Part shown: positions 23,270 to 34,700 of the stretch, in pieces
Layout of the letters: each line of letters starts with the position of its first letter
Numbering within the stretch: position 1 is the first letter of the stretch
DNA from: Ashinkailepas kermadecensis
Taxonomy: Eukaryota; Arthropoda; Thecostraca; Neolepadidae
DNA length: 64,000 nt
Reading direction: 5' to 3'
Assembly (NCBI GenBank): GCA_034440615.1
Contig: JAOTOM010001596.1
Span: forward strand, 1-64,000
Position numbers and translations under genes: made by a program
Notes under the pieces: generated by a model
Told to the model about the DNA's origin: nothing
Seen by the model: the letters and a program-made list of their open reading frames with translations, nothing else
Databases searched by the model: none

Positions 23270-23803
23270 GAATTGAAATGTGAAATGAAATGTGAAATGA
23301 AATGTGAAATGAAATGTGAAATGAAATGTGAAATGAAATGTAAAATGAAATGTGAAATGAAATGTGAAATGAAATGTGAAATGAAATGTGAAATGAAATG
23401 TGAAATGAAATGTGAAATGAAATGTGAAATGAAATGTGAAATGAAATGTGAAATGAAATGTGAAATGAAATGTGAAATGAAATGTGAAATGAAATGTGGA
23501 ATGAAATGTGAAATGAAATGTGAAATGAAATGTGAAATGAAATGTGAAATGAAATGTGAAATGAAATGGGAAATGAAATGGGAAATGAAATGTGAAATGA
23601 AATGTGAAATGAAATGTGAAATGAAATGTGAAATGAAATGTGAAATGAAATGTGAAATGAAATGTGAAGTGAAATGTGAAGTGGAATGTGAAGTGGAATG
23701 TGAAATGAAATGTGAAATGAAATGTCAAATGAAATGTCAAATGAAATGTGAAATTAAATGTGAAATGAAGTGTGAAATGAAGTATGAAATTAAATATTAC
23801 ATG
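23270..23803. repeat. (GAAATGAAATGT)n array, 12-bp unit, about 44 copies
   Basis: Near-perfect 12-bp units with a few TGGGAA and GTGAAGT variants, more diverged at the right end. The unit is four codons, so both strands stay open for about 190 codons (Met-Lys-Cys-Glu on plus, His-Phe-Thr-Phe on minus). This is a property of the repeat, not a gene. Confidence 0.97.
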
Positions 23804-24729
23804 ACAATATGGAATCTGACGTCACATGTAGTTTTTTTTGCTCATTCCTGACGAAACTCGCGCTAAGATTTCGTCGATTCCGCGAGGAACACGCGGACTC
23901 TGAAGAGTTGTTGATGGCCCTGTCATGTCCTGATGCCCTGTGCTGGTTGTGCAAGCTGTCGACGCTCATGGGACGTGATGATCAGACCACGATGGAAATG
24001 GAAAGTTCATCGACAATTTTGTGCAGGCAATCCGACTGGTTTCGGTTGCACAAGAATGTCGCTGTGCATGGTGTTGTCAGGCGCGGTGACGTTTTTCCGA
24101 GTTAATTTCAGAAGGTTACAAATGACGACCGGAATGGCTCACATAAATCGTATGCAGCGCGGAGCCTGCCAGGACGCCGGAATCCGCTCTGCCGCCGGAA
24201 TCCGCGGAATGTGCAACGTCACCCAGTGGGATCTGGAGAACAATCGCGACATAGAACGCACCCTTAGCTTCATTGACTTCCCATTGCTCTGAGCAGGGTT
24301 TTAAGAAAAGTATTTATTTGCCGATGGCTGCATACCGCCAATAAGACGTACCCCACCCCCACAAATCAGTACGAATGGGCACACAACCCTCCTACAATTT
24401 AAGGGTGAATATTATCACCAATTCACAACCGATTTTAATTTTGTATCACTTTTTGTACATTATGCGCAAGCTTCGTCTCATGCTCCTGGGACGTCCTCCA
24501 CTGGGACGGGGCCGGGTGCTCCTGGGACGTCCCTTCTCGTGCACTCCTTTTCCGCAACTTCCGAGTTTGTGTGTCCGCATACCAAGTCGGCCATCTTCGT
24601 CATGCATTTTGTAACGCCTGACCTGATAGACTCTGAGTGCCGTGAATGATTGTGCAAACAACTCGCAACTCGGACATTGCAGCATCAACGCTCCGACAGA
24701 CGTTAGTGCTGGAATGTCTTAGCTGCAGG
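23804..24729. other. Unassigned sequence
   Basis: Frames of 98-119 codons (23809-24292) overlap in different registers and are not recognised. A small GGGACGTCC-containing duplication lies at 24485-24530. Confidence 0.35.
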
Positions 24730-25757
24730 TCTTCAGTGTGATGGACAATTTTACATTCAGGTGGAAGGAGAACCAATGACACTTGGTTTGTCTGTCGCCT
24801 TAGCTGGTGGCCGCATGGAGTCTCTGGAAGGGAAGCTACCGCAGACAGCCCTGCTCAAGCCCGCCTATTGGTGTCGATTCGCTGAGGCACGCTCATTGTC
24901 TGGCAGCGCTCGCGGCACTTCGGACCGATTTCATCAGCATCTGAATGACTGGTGGCGCAGCATTCAATTTGCACGATAGATCGAGCGGGATGGAGCACTT
25001 CCATTCCTGGAAATGGAAGCGCAAATGACCGGAGACAGGCTCAAGACACAGGTGTCTCTCAAGCCCACATGTTCCAACATTTGCATGCATCGTAATTCAC
25101 GCCACTCATACTCTATGACGTCAAGTGTTTTCAAATGCATGGCGAAGAGGACCAACTTCGTATGCAGCGACAAAGCTGCAGACGTCGCAGAAGTGAAGTG
25201 CCTACGACAGGTGTTTGAAGAGGACAGTGACCCTGATAGACTGGTGAAGCGTGCCATGAATTCAAGATAGCCAGTGGGACACCCTCCCCCTTCCACCCAT
25301 CAAAGCCCAGCTCTGCAATCTGGCACAAAGGCTAAGGACCGTGCTTGTTCAGCGCACCCTACGTCAAACGTGTCAGTGAGAGGACAGATGGTGCCCGGAC
25401 ACCCCATGATATCTATATGGGACACAGCTCCAAATCCACTCTAGTAGAGAAGCTATTGAGCGCGAAGAGTGCCATTCCTAAAGAGGTCCAAGAGTGAATA
25501 GCACGTAAAACGTCGTGTAAATGAGGATCTGCATTCGTAGGCGAGACACGACGTCCCAAAGCACCCGTCTGGGAGAGCACTGCAGATCTGAAGCACGGAC
25601 GAAGTGAGACCTCCCCTGGCTGAGCACTGGCTTGTGTACTGGAGATGTTGACCCCTCGCAGTTCAGCACAGTGGCGGTGGAACCTATGCGGTGTTTCGTG
25701 TAGCGTGTGTCGTTTATGTATCACCAACAGGCAATTCCTGATTATAGATGAAACCAT
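24730..25757 (+). pseudogene. Penelope-like retroelement, RT C-terminal half plus GIY-YIG endonuclease, decayed
   Basis: In order on the plus strand: a CDGQFYIQVEGEPM segment (from 24734) aligns with the F.YxQ..G.AMGSP palm region of Penelope-like RTs. Next are LLKPAYWCRF and DRFHQHLN, then SIQFAR, a TAG stop at 24977-24979, and GALPFLEM (about 25000-25018). A GDRLKT..LKPT segment and VFKCMAKRTNFVCS..LVKRAMNSR follow, ending at a TAG at 25268. After frame changes come PYVKRVSER, then STL...KSAIPKE, and a GIY-YIG-like AFVGETRR at 25531-25554 followed by LGEHC, DLKHGRSETS and AEHW pieces in shifting frames. The YVDD catalytic box expected between WCRF and DRFHQ is lost and GSP is altered. At least one in-frame stop and several frameshifts show a dead copy. 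I infer the family from motif order; it is distinct from the minus-strand remnant at 3.7-4.0 kb. Confidence 0.75.
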
Positions 25758-28129
25758 GTAAAACTGGGCTTATTCTAACACATATGTGGTTCAAGTGGCA
25801 TAAATGATAGTGCGAGCATGCGAAGCATATGCAATATCAGAGATTGGCTCTCAAAGTCGCCGTATAAGCGGCGACTTGCCGCTTCACTCGACCTATGGGG
25901 TCACGAAAGGGATAGGTCGTTGGCGAGAAGAACATGACGTTATTTACACTGTGAGGGGCGCGGACAAAGATGCCAGCTGTAGCACCATTTACCCTACCAA
26001 ACGGCACATGGAGAAGTGTTGCCTGAGCATTCCTGCCAGCTCTGGATGGCACATTAACAGGAAAAGACTCTAAAAGATGGGACAGAGCGATAAACCCTTT
26101 GCACACTGCATGCAAATAACACACCTCACTGCGCGCGTCTCACATGTAGAGGTTTGGGGATGATAAAATCCCAGCAAGTGCTCATACTCTAGAGAGTGGC
26201 AGTCTAGTTCCTATTGGTGAGCGAATCACACCAGGAACTTACGCTGCACCCTCTCAATGCTGGGGAGGGGTATCTTCCGTGTCGGTTTTTCCTGACTGCT
26301 GGCGACCCAGTCGCAACCCGTCACGAGCCGACAACATAAATCAGACTTGGTAGCTTGTCAAAACTGGAGGGGAGGGTTCAGCCTGGAGCCAAGCCACCCG
26401 GCAGCAGCAGCCAGAAGCACGGCCAGGAGGCTGTCAGGAGTGGGGGGGAGGGGAGGGTCCCGTCCGGACCCAACCCACTGGTGATAAGGAAGGCGATCAA
26501 AGGATCAAGGCAGGTGACATCAGCAGTGAGGCTGACTGACCGGGCGCGCACCATACGGCGCGCGAGGGGCTGCCAAATCTGCTATGTTTGTGTGCAAGTC
26601 ACACATGCATCGGGGAAGACGGCGGCACACTGACTGCGTGCATGGGGGGGGAGGGGCGTTTCAGTACCTACCGAAATACGGAGATGCGCATTATGGTGCT
26701 ATTGACGATATTTCTTAATTTGTCATTCATAGCAATTGCATGAGTATAAAATAACGGAACGGTTGCGGTATTTCTTTTTGTCATGTGAAAGTTCGTTCAT
26801 GCAAACGGTCTCCTTGTGCTGACATACTAACCTAATTGTTGTCGTACAGCCACGGTTGGAGAGTCGGAATTGTAAAAATCATGCAATTTTGGCGGTCGTT
26901 TTCATCACTATTTTTTATATTACCCCCACCCCGCAGTAATGCCGGGGGACACATCTATCGGCTGCGGCACCCATAGTCCCAACTAGCTCCGCCCCCCCCC
27001 CCCCCGGAGTACTGCTGGAACAATGGGAGATGTTCTGTGACTGCGGGGCCGCTGCTCCTCAGCAGACGTGTCAGGGAGGCCATGCTCAACTGGAAAAATA
27101 GCAGCCAATAGCATGATAGCACTATTGTGAACTGAAAACCTTACTGTTCTTGCGAATAAGTCCAAATCGTCGTAATATGCCTAGCTGCCTTATCACGACT
27201 GTTACAGTTATGGCGCTATAAAGCGCGGTTATTTGGCGCGATGTGTCATAAGCATAAGTTCCAGTTAAACTCTCGCTACTTTGGCAGCACCAGAATTCCG
27301 CACAACCACCGGAAAGCTCACGTTTCTCCATGTATGCATTCTCGAGCCGTTGGGATTTTTGCTGGAACGCAACTACATTTACGTTACGTTACGTTCCATC
27401 CTAATCGTGAGATTCATGTACACAGGGTAGGTGACCGCGACCACACGCAAAGGTCTGTTGAAGGCAGCGAAAAAAAATCACCGCAGCGAGTGATCTCCGA
27501 ACACACCTGGCCGATTCCCACGACGCAGACGACAATTGGCATCTCTGGGGCTTGTGACCGACCTCGACGCATAGAGAGCGTGTGTTTCAGATGAACCATG
27601 AGCGCATAGATGAAGGTCAAACACCTACGTAGGGTGTTTTTCCTTACCACTCTAATCTCTAATCACCATGCCAGTAGCATGCCATTCAGCAGCACCATGC
27701 GGAGATCCCGTCAAAAGGCAGCAGTTAGGACATCGTGCTGGGTGAGAAACCGTTCACCACAGATCACTGCCCTCAGTCACGGACTGAAGTCAAATGAGGT
27801 CAAGTTCTCGGCACTTTGCACTTCAGAAACTAGTGCATCGATTAGCTGATTCAGATCGCAATATATAGCCATCCGTCGATCAATCTCGAAATACGAGGCT
27901 TCTGTTGTTTGTTGTTCAAACGAACACAGCCCATGGTCCAATGTGTTCAATCATACGTAATTTTGTGTATGAGAAACCACTGGATCGATTTGCATGACTC
28001 AAGCTGCAGTCGATGTCACTGCATTGTGCGATTTCACAAGAAAAGCTGATGCTGATAGTATTGACTGGATATGTCTTGATAGTGCCAATGTGTTGTCAGT
28101 TCTGTACGATGCGCCACGTGACAGAACGT
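25758..28129. other. Unassigned sequence
   Basis: No convincing gene. Purine-rich low-complexity DNA lies at 26370-26470, G- and C-homopolymers at about 26645-26655 and 26990-27005, and a small (GTTAC)3 at 27383. A 117-codon plus frame at 27241-27594 is unrecognised. Confidence 0.35.
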
Positions 28130-29180
28130 GACACACGACGTGACACACCACGTGACACACCACGTGACACACCACTTGGCACACCACGCTCGGTACCTGC
28201 AGCTTGGTAACAGAACGTGACACACCACGCTCGGTACCTGCAGCTGGGTAACAGAACGTGACACACCACTCTCGGTACCTGCATCTTGGTAACAGAACGT
28301 GACACACCACTCCCGGTACCTGCAGATTGGTAACAGAACGTGACACACCACTCTCGGTACCTGCATCTTGGTAACAGAACGTGACACACCACTCTCGGTA
28401 CCTGCAGCTTGGTAACAGAACGTGACACACCACTCTCGGTACCTGCATCTTGGTAACAGAACGTGACACACCACTCTCGGTACCTGCATCTTGGTAACAG
28501 AACGTGACACACCACTCTCGGTACCTGCATCTTGGTAACAGAACGTGACACACCACGCTCGGTACCTGCAGTTTAGTAACAGAACGTGACACACCACTCT
28601 CGGTACCTGCATCTTGGGTAACAGAACGTGACACACCACGCTCGGTACCTGCATCTTGGTAACAGAACGTGACACACCACGCTCGGTACCTGCATCTTGG
28701 TAACAGAACGTGACACACCACGCTCGGTACCTGCATCTTGGTAACAGAACGTGACACACCAAGCTCGGTACCTGCATCTTGGGTAACAGAACGTGACACA
28801 CCACTCTCGGTACCTGCATCTTGGTAACAGAACGTGACACACCAAGCTCGGTACCTGCATCTTGGTAACAGAACGTGACACACCACTCTCGGTACCTGCA
28901 GTTTAGTAACAGAACGTGACACACCACTCTCGGTACCTGCATCTTGGGTAACAGAACGTGACACACCACTCTCGGTACCTGCATCTTGGTAACAGAACGT
29001 GACACACCAAGCTCGGTACCTGCATCTTGGTAACAGAACGTGACACACCACGTGACACACCACGCTCGGTACCTGCAGCTTAGTAACAGAACGTGACACA
29101 CCACTCTCGGTACCTGCATCCTGGTAACAGAACGTGATACACCACGCTCGGTACCTGCATCTTGGGTAACAGAATGTGAC
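28130..29180. repeat. Minisatellite, 41-bp unit, about 24 copies
   Basis: The unit is GTAACAGAACGTGACACACC followed by AC(T/G)CTCGGTACCTGCA and (T/G)CTTG. The left flank (28130-28180) is a 12-15-bp GACACACCACGT sub-repeat derived from the same unit. Variants such as CAGTTTA, CAAGCTCGG and an extra G (CTTGGGTAA) mark subfamilies. Each unit carries a GGTACC site. Minus-strand frames stay open for up to 472 codons purely because no unit has a stop in any frame. Confidence 0.97.
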
Positions 29181-29216
29181 ACACCATGTCCTGGACATGT
29201 CCGTGCCGCCGGTGCA

Positions 29217-31615
29217 GCTGTGTCGCTGCTGTGTGGCAGCCGTGGTCGGGCCACAGCCGCTGCTGTGTGGCGGCCGTTGGTAACAGAACGTTGTGTGACA
29301 GCCGTGGTCGAGCCACAGCCGCTGCTGTGTGGCAGCCGTGGTCGGGCCACAGCCGCTGCTGTGTGGCAGCCGTGGTCGAGTCACAGCCGCTGCTGTGTAA
29401 CAGCCGTGGTCGGGCACACAGCCGCTGCATGTGTGGCAGCCGTGGTCGAGTCACAGCCGCTGCTGTGTAGCAGACCGTGGTCGGGCCACAGCCGCTGCTG
29501 TGTGGCAGCCGTGGTCGGGCCACAGCCGCTGCTGTGTGGCAGCCGTGGTCGTGTGTAGCAGAACGTGGTCGGGCCACAGCCGCTGCTGTGTGGCAGCCGT
29601 GGTCGAGTCACAGCCGCTGCTGTGTGGCAGCCGTGGTCGGGCCACAGCCGCTGCTGTGTGGCAGCCGTGGTAACAGAACGGCCACAGCCACTGCTGTGTG
29701 GCAGCACGTGGTCAATTTGTCGCGCCCCCGCTGCTGTGTGGCAGCCGTGGTCGAGTCATCAGCCGCTGCTGTGTGGCAGCCGTGGTCGGGCCACAGCCGC
29801 TGCTGGTGGCAGCCGTGGTCGGGCCACAGCCGCTGCTGTGTGGCAGCCGTGGTCGAGGCAACAGCCGCTCCTGTAGCGGAGCCGTGGTCGGGCCACAGCC
29901 GCTGCTGTGTGGCAGCCGTGGTCGGGCCACAGCCGCTGCTGTGTGGCAGCCGTGGTCGGGCCACAGTGTGTGGCAGCCGTGGTCGGGCCACAGCCGCTGC
30001 TGTGTGGCAGCCGTGGTCGGGCCACAGCCGCTGCTGTGTGGCAGCCGTGGTCGGGCCACAGCCGCTGCTGTGTGGCAGCCGTGGTCGAGTCACAGCCGCT
30101 GCTGTGTGGCAGCCGTGGTCGGGCCACAGCCGCTGCTGTGTGGCAGCCGTGGTCGGGCCACAGCCGCTGCTGTGTGGCAGCCGTGGTCGGGCCACAGCCG
30201 CTGCTGTGTGGCAGCCGTGGTCGGGCCACAGCCGCTGCTGTGTGGCAGCCGTGGTCGAGTCACAGCCGCTGCTGTGTGGCAGCCGTGGTCGGGCCACAGC
30301 CGCTGCTGTGTGGCAGCCGTGGTCGAGCCACAGCCGCTGCTGTGTGGCAGCCGTGGTCGGGCCACAGCCGCTGCTGTGTGACAGCCGTGGTCGGCCACAG
30401 CCGCTGCTGTGTGGCAGCCGTGGTCGGGCCACAGCCGCTGCTGTGTGGCAGCCGTGGTCGGGCCACAGCCGCTGCTAGCGCTCGTGGTCGGGCCACAGCC
30501 GCTGCTGTGTGGCAGCCGTGGTCGGGCCACAGCCGCTGCTGTGTGGCAGCCGTGGTCGGGCCACAGCCGCTGCTGTGTGGCAGCCGTGGTCGAGTCACAG
30601 CCGCTGCTGTGTGGCAGCCGTGGTCGGGCCACAGCCGCTGCTGTGTGGCAGCCGTGGTCGGGCCACAGCCGCTGCTGTGTGGCAGCCGTGGTCTGTCACA
30701 CAGCCGCTGCTGTGTGGCAGCCGTGGTCGGGCCACAGCCGCTGCTGTGTGGCAGCCGTGGTCGGGCACACAGCCGCTGCTGTGTGGCAGCCGTGGTCGGG
30801 CCACAGCCGCTTGTGGCTGGTGTGGGCCACAGCCGCTGCTGTGTGGCAGCCGTGGTCGGGCCACAGCCGCTGCTGTGTGGCAGCCGTGGTCGGGCCACAG
30901 CCGCTGCGTGTGGCAGCCGTGGTCGGGCCACAGCCGCTGCTGTGTGGCAGCCGTGGTCGGGCCACAGCCGCTGCTGTGTGGCAGCCGTGGTCGGGCCACA
31001 GCCGCTGCTGTGTGGCAGCCGTGGTCGGGCCACAGCCGCTGCTGTGTGGCAGCCGTGGTCGGGCCACAGCCGCTGCTGTGTGGCAGCCGTGGTCGGGCCA
31101 CAGCCGCTGCTGTGTGGCAGCCGTGGTCGGGCCACAGCCGTGGTCGGGTACAGCCGCTGCTGTGTGGCAGCCGTGGTCGGGCCACAGCCGCTGCTGTGTG
31201 GCAGCCGTGGTCGGGCCACAGCCGCTGCTGTGTGGCAGCCGTGGTCGGGCCACAGCCGCTGCTGTGTGGCAGCCGTGGTCGGGCCACAGCCGCTGCTGTG
31301 TGGCAGCCGTGGTCGGGCCACAGCCGCTGCTGTGTGGCAGCCGTGGTCGGGCCACAGCCGCTGCTGTGTGGCAGCCGTGGTCGGGCCACAGCCGCTGCTG
31401 TGTGGCAGCCGTGTGGTCGGGCCACAGCCGCTGCTGTGTGGCAGCCGTGGTCGGGCCACAGCCGCTGCTGTGTGGCAGCCGTGGTCGGGCCACAGCCGCT
31501 GCTGTGTGGCAGCCGTGGTCGGGCCACAGCCGCTGCTGTGTGGCAGCCGTGGTCGGGCCACAGCCGCTGCTGTGTGGCAGCCGTGGTCGGGCCACAGCCG
31601 TGGTCGGGCCACAGC
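29217..31615. repeat. Minisatellite, 34-bp unit, about 70 copies
   Basis: The unit is CGTGGTCGGGCCACAGCC followed by GCTGCTGTGTGGCAGC. The right two-thirds is highly homogeneous. The left third (29217-29900) is irregular, with truncated units and inserted GTAACAGAACG or AGCAGAACG pieces that match the adjacent 41-bp array. Period 34 shifts frame each unit, and all frames on both strands lack stops (574 codons on plus, 468 on minus). These readings are not genes. Confidence 0.97.
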
Positions 31616-31721
31616 CCAAGCCGGCCGTTGACACAGCGCAGCGATGAAAATAGCCGGCGGCGACACGGGACCGGCTGTATGTTGGCTCGGCGGTGAGAGG
31701 CTGACAGGTGGCGACCTTTGT

Positions 31722-31945
31722 CGTCAGTGGCATTGTCGGCGTCAGCGCCAATGTCAGCGGGGTTGTCAGCGGCGTTGTCAGCGGGGTTGTCAGCGTCATT
31801 GTCAGCGGCGTTGTCAGCGGCATTGTCAGCGGGGTTGTCAGCGGCGTTGTCAGCGGCGTTGTCAGCGGCGTTGTCAGCGTCATTGTCAGCGGCGTTGTCA
31901 GCGGCGTTGTCAGCGGCATTGTCAGCGCCATTGTCAGCGTCATGT
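31722..31945. repeat. 12-bp array, GTTGTCAGCGGC unit, about 19 copies
   Basis: Units alternate GTTGTCAGCGGC, GTTGTCAGCGGG, ATTGTCAGCGTC and related forms. A detached block of the same motif (CATTGTCAG(T/C)...) lies at 32294-32340. Confidence 0.95.
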
Positions 31946-32516
31946 TATTGTTATATATGATGTCATTCTATTGCCATTCATAAGCTTGCTTCCCAGCTGA
32001 GATTCTCCTATGGTTACTTCAATGCTCCTAGAGCTACTTCAACTAATTCAACTAATTCAACTGGTGGCGGCTTATTTTCAAAAAAGAAGGATTAAATAAG
32101 GATGCAGTTGTTCATTCCAAACTACGCGAATGGTGGCGTATGTATCGGCATCCTGAGGACTTCCTAAATTGACTGTTCTGACCTTTCGAAAGCTGGCCAT
32201 AGGACAGCCCAACATAAATTGAACCTGTACAAGTGCGTGTAGCTAAATCGGATAGTCTGCTGCCTGCGAAATAGGGGTCGACATTAGGAAACACACATTG
32301 TCAGTTTCATTGTCAGCGTCAATGTCAGTGCCATTGATGTCAACCGACAGCACCATGGCTCACAATTACCGACCATGACCCACCACTTCGTCTGACCAAG
32401 GGTCGCCACGTGGGACGATGTCCCTCCTCCGCCCACAAAATCCATTGATGGTTGGTTGGCGGTCATAGATGTCTCCTCCCTGCCCAGACACGGCCATGGC
32501 GATCCCTGCTAAGGGG
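31946..32516. other. Unassigned sequence between arrays
   Basis: About 570 bp without a gene. It includes the short detached ATTGTCAGCGTC-type patch at 32294-32340. Confidence 0.4.
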
Positions 32517-32755
32517 ACGTGCCCAATCATCCATCAGCCGCGCTGAATGAGAGGTGCCCAGTCATTTATTAGTTCCGCTGAATGAAAGGTGGCGAATCGT
32601 ACATCGGCTATGCTGAGTGTGACGTGCCCAATCACCTATAAGCGACGCTGAATGAGAGGTGCCAAATCATGTACCAGTTCCGCTGAATGAGAGGTGAGCA
32701 ATCATCCTTTAACTCGGCTGAACAAGCAGTGCTCAATCATTCCTCAGCCCCGCTG
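32517..32755. repeat. Degenerate minisatellite, about 36-bp unit x7
   Basis: GTGCCCAATCATC or variants (GTGCCCAGTCATT, GTGGCGAATCGTA, GTGCCAAATCATG, GTGAGCAATCATC, GTGCTCAATCATT) recur every 33-37 bp, each followed by a CGCTGAATGAGAGG-like block. Confidence 0.85.
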
Positions 32756-32916
32756 ACAACGTGACCGGGGTCCGTCAACGGCAACCATCGATCCACACCA
32801 CTGGGAACTGCACAAAACGACCCGGCAGCCATATGGCAGACACGATGTCAACAGAGCATAACGTTGTCTGACACCAGCAGCGCAGCCCGGGTAGGCTGGC
32901 AGATTCGCCAGATCCG

Positions 32917-33238
32917 GGCGAGTCCAAGGATGGTCTGACGGACGGGCGAGTCCAAGGATGGTCTGACGGACGGGCGAGTCCAAGGGTGGTCTGACGGGCG
33001 GGCGAGTCCAAGGGTGATCTGACGCGCGGACGAGTCCAATAGTGATCTGACAGGCGGACGAGTCGAAGGTGGCCTGACGGGCGGACGAGTCCAAGGGTGG
33101 CCAGACGGGCGGGCGAGTCCAAGGATAGTCTGACAGGCGGACGAGTCCAAGGGTGGTCTGACGGGTGGGCGAGTCCAATTGTGGTCTGACGGGTGGGCGA
33201 GTCCAATAGTGGTTTGACGGGCGGGCGAGTCCAAGGGA
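32917..33238. repeat. Minisatellite, 28-bp unit, about 11-12 copies
   Basis: The unit is GGGCGAGTCCAAGGRTGG followed by TCTGACGGGC, with variants in the middle (AATAGT, GAAGGT). Minus-strand frames read Leu-Asp-Ser-Pro-Ala-Arg repeats but are by-products. Confidence 0.95.
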
Positions 33239-33562
33239 GCGGCAATGGCTGGCGCCAGGCAGCTTTTAATGTAAGACATCCTCACGGCGCGGAAAAACTT
33301 ACCCATACGCCCGTCATCATCGACCCTCATAAATCCAGTCATGTTGCAAATTTATTAACTGAACAGTTATTGACGGTAGCACATACTAGAGACACTAGTA
33401 TTCTGGGGATATTATCGATATCACGAGTCCAGTTATTTAGTGCACTGAGAAATATGGCTGACACCCACCCCACGACCGACTTGAGCCTCATAATGTGAAG
33501 TTACCAACCCCCGCCCCTCCAGCACCGTGCGCTCCTCACCTGCCCTGCCCCTCACTGACTAG
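33239..33562. other. Unassigned sequence
   Basis: About 320 bp of single-copy-looking sequence between the 28-bp and 5-bp arrays. Nothing recognised. Confidence 0.4.
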
Positions 33563-34700
33563 TGAACGAAGTGACGCCTGCGTGACGCGACGTGACGCCT
33601 GCGTGACGCGACGTGACGCGACGTGACGCCTGGGTGACGCGACGTGACGCCTGCGTGACGCGACGTGACGCCTGCGTGACGCGACGTGACGCCTGGGTGA
33701 CGCGACGTGACGCCTGCGTGACGCGACGTGACGCCTGCGTGACGCGACGTGACGCCTGCGTGACGCGACGTGACGCGACGTGACGCGACGTGACGCGACG
33801 TGACGCGACGTGACGCGACGTGACGCCTGCGTGACGCGACGTGACGCGACGTGACGCGACGTGACGCGACGTGACGCGACGTGACGCGACGTGACGCGAC
33901 GTGACGCGACGTGACGCGACGTGACGCCTGCGTGACGCGACGTGACGCGACGTGACGCGACGTGACGCGACGTGACGCGACGTGACGCGACGTGACGCGA
34001 CGTGACGCGACGCGACTGACGCGACGTGACGGACGTGACGCGACGTGATGCCGCATGACGCGACGTGACGCGACGTGACGTGACGTGACGTGACGTGACG
34101 CGACGTGACGTGACGCGACGTGACGTGACGTGACGTGACGTGACGCGACGCGACGTGACGTGACGTGACGTGACGTGACGTGACGTGACGTGACGTGACG
34201 TGACGTGACGTGACGTGACGTGACGTGACGTGACGTGACGTGACGTGACGTGACGTGACGTGACGTGACGTGACGTGACGTGACGTGACGTGACGTGACG
34301 TGACGTGACGGACGTGCTGCGTGACGTGACGTGACGTGCGTGACTGACGTACGCGACTGAGTGCGCGACGTGACGCGACGTAACGCCTCGTGACGCGACG
34401 TGACGCGACGTGACGCGACGTGACGCGACTGACGCGACGTGACTGACTGACGTGACGTGACTACTGACGTGATGACGTGACCGTGACGTGACGTACTGAC
34501 GTGACGTACTACGTACGTGCGGCTGACTTGACGTGATGACGTGACTGACGTGATGACGGCGGACTGACTGACGTGACCTAGCCTACTGCCGACGTGACGT
34601 GACGTGACGTGACGTGACGCGACGTGACGCGACGTGACGTGACGTGACGCCTGCGTGACACGACGTGACGCGACGTGACGCGACGTGACGCGGCGTGACG
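33563..34700. repeat. CpG-rich pentanucleotide array, (CGTGA/CGCGA)n
   Basis: About 1.1 kb built from GTGAC and GCGAC pentamers. The left part has a higher-order 20-bp form with GCCTGCGTGAC, the centre (34140-34310) is nearly pure GTGAC, and the right part is irregular with missing bases. Nearly every pentamer contains a CpG. The minus strand stays open for 405 codons reading Ser-Arg-His-Val, a repeat by-product. Confidence 0.97.

Noticed and set aside
23183..23851. Met-Lys-Cys-Glu or His-Phe-Thr-Phe repeat protein
   Set aside because: The 12-bp unit is a multiple of three without stops on either strand; no flanking coding sequence.
29217..31615. Array of 34-bp site-specific recombination sites
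   Set aside because: The length matches some recombinase sites, but the unit lacks paired inverted arms around a spacer and no recombinase is nearby.
27999..31666. Cys- and Trp-rich proteins of 395-574 codons on both strands
   Set aside because: By-products of the 41-bp and 34-bp arrays; frames on both strands are open over the same bases.
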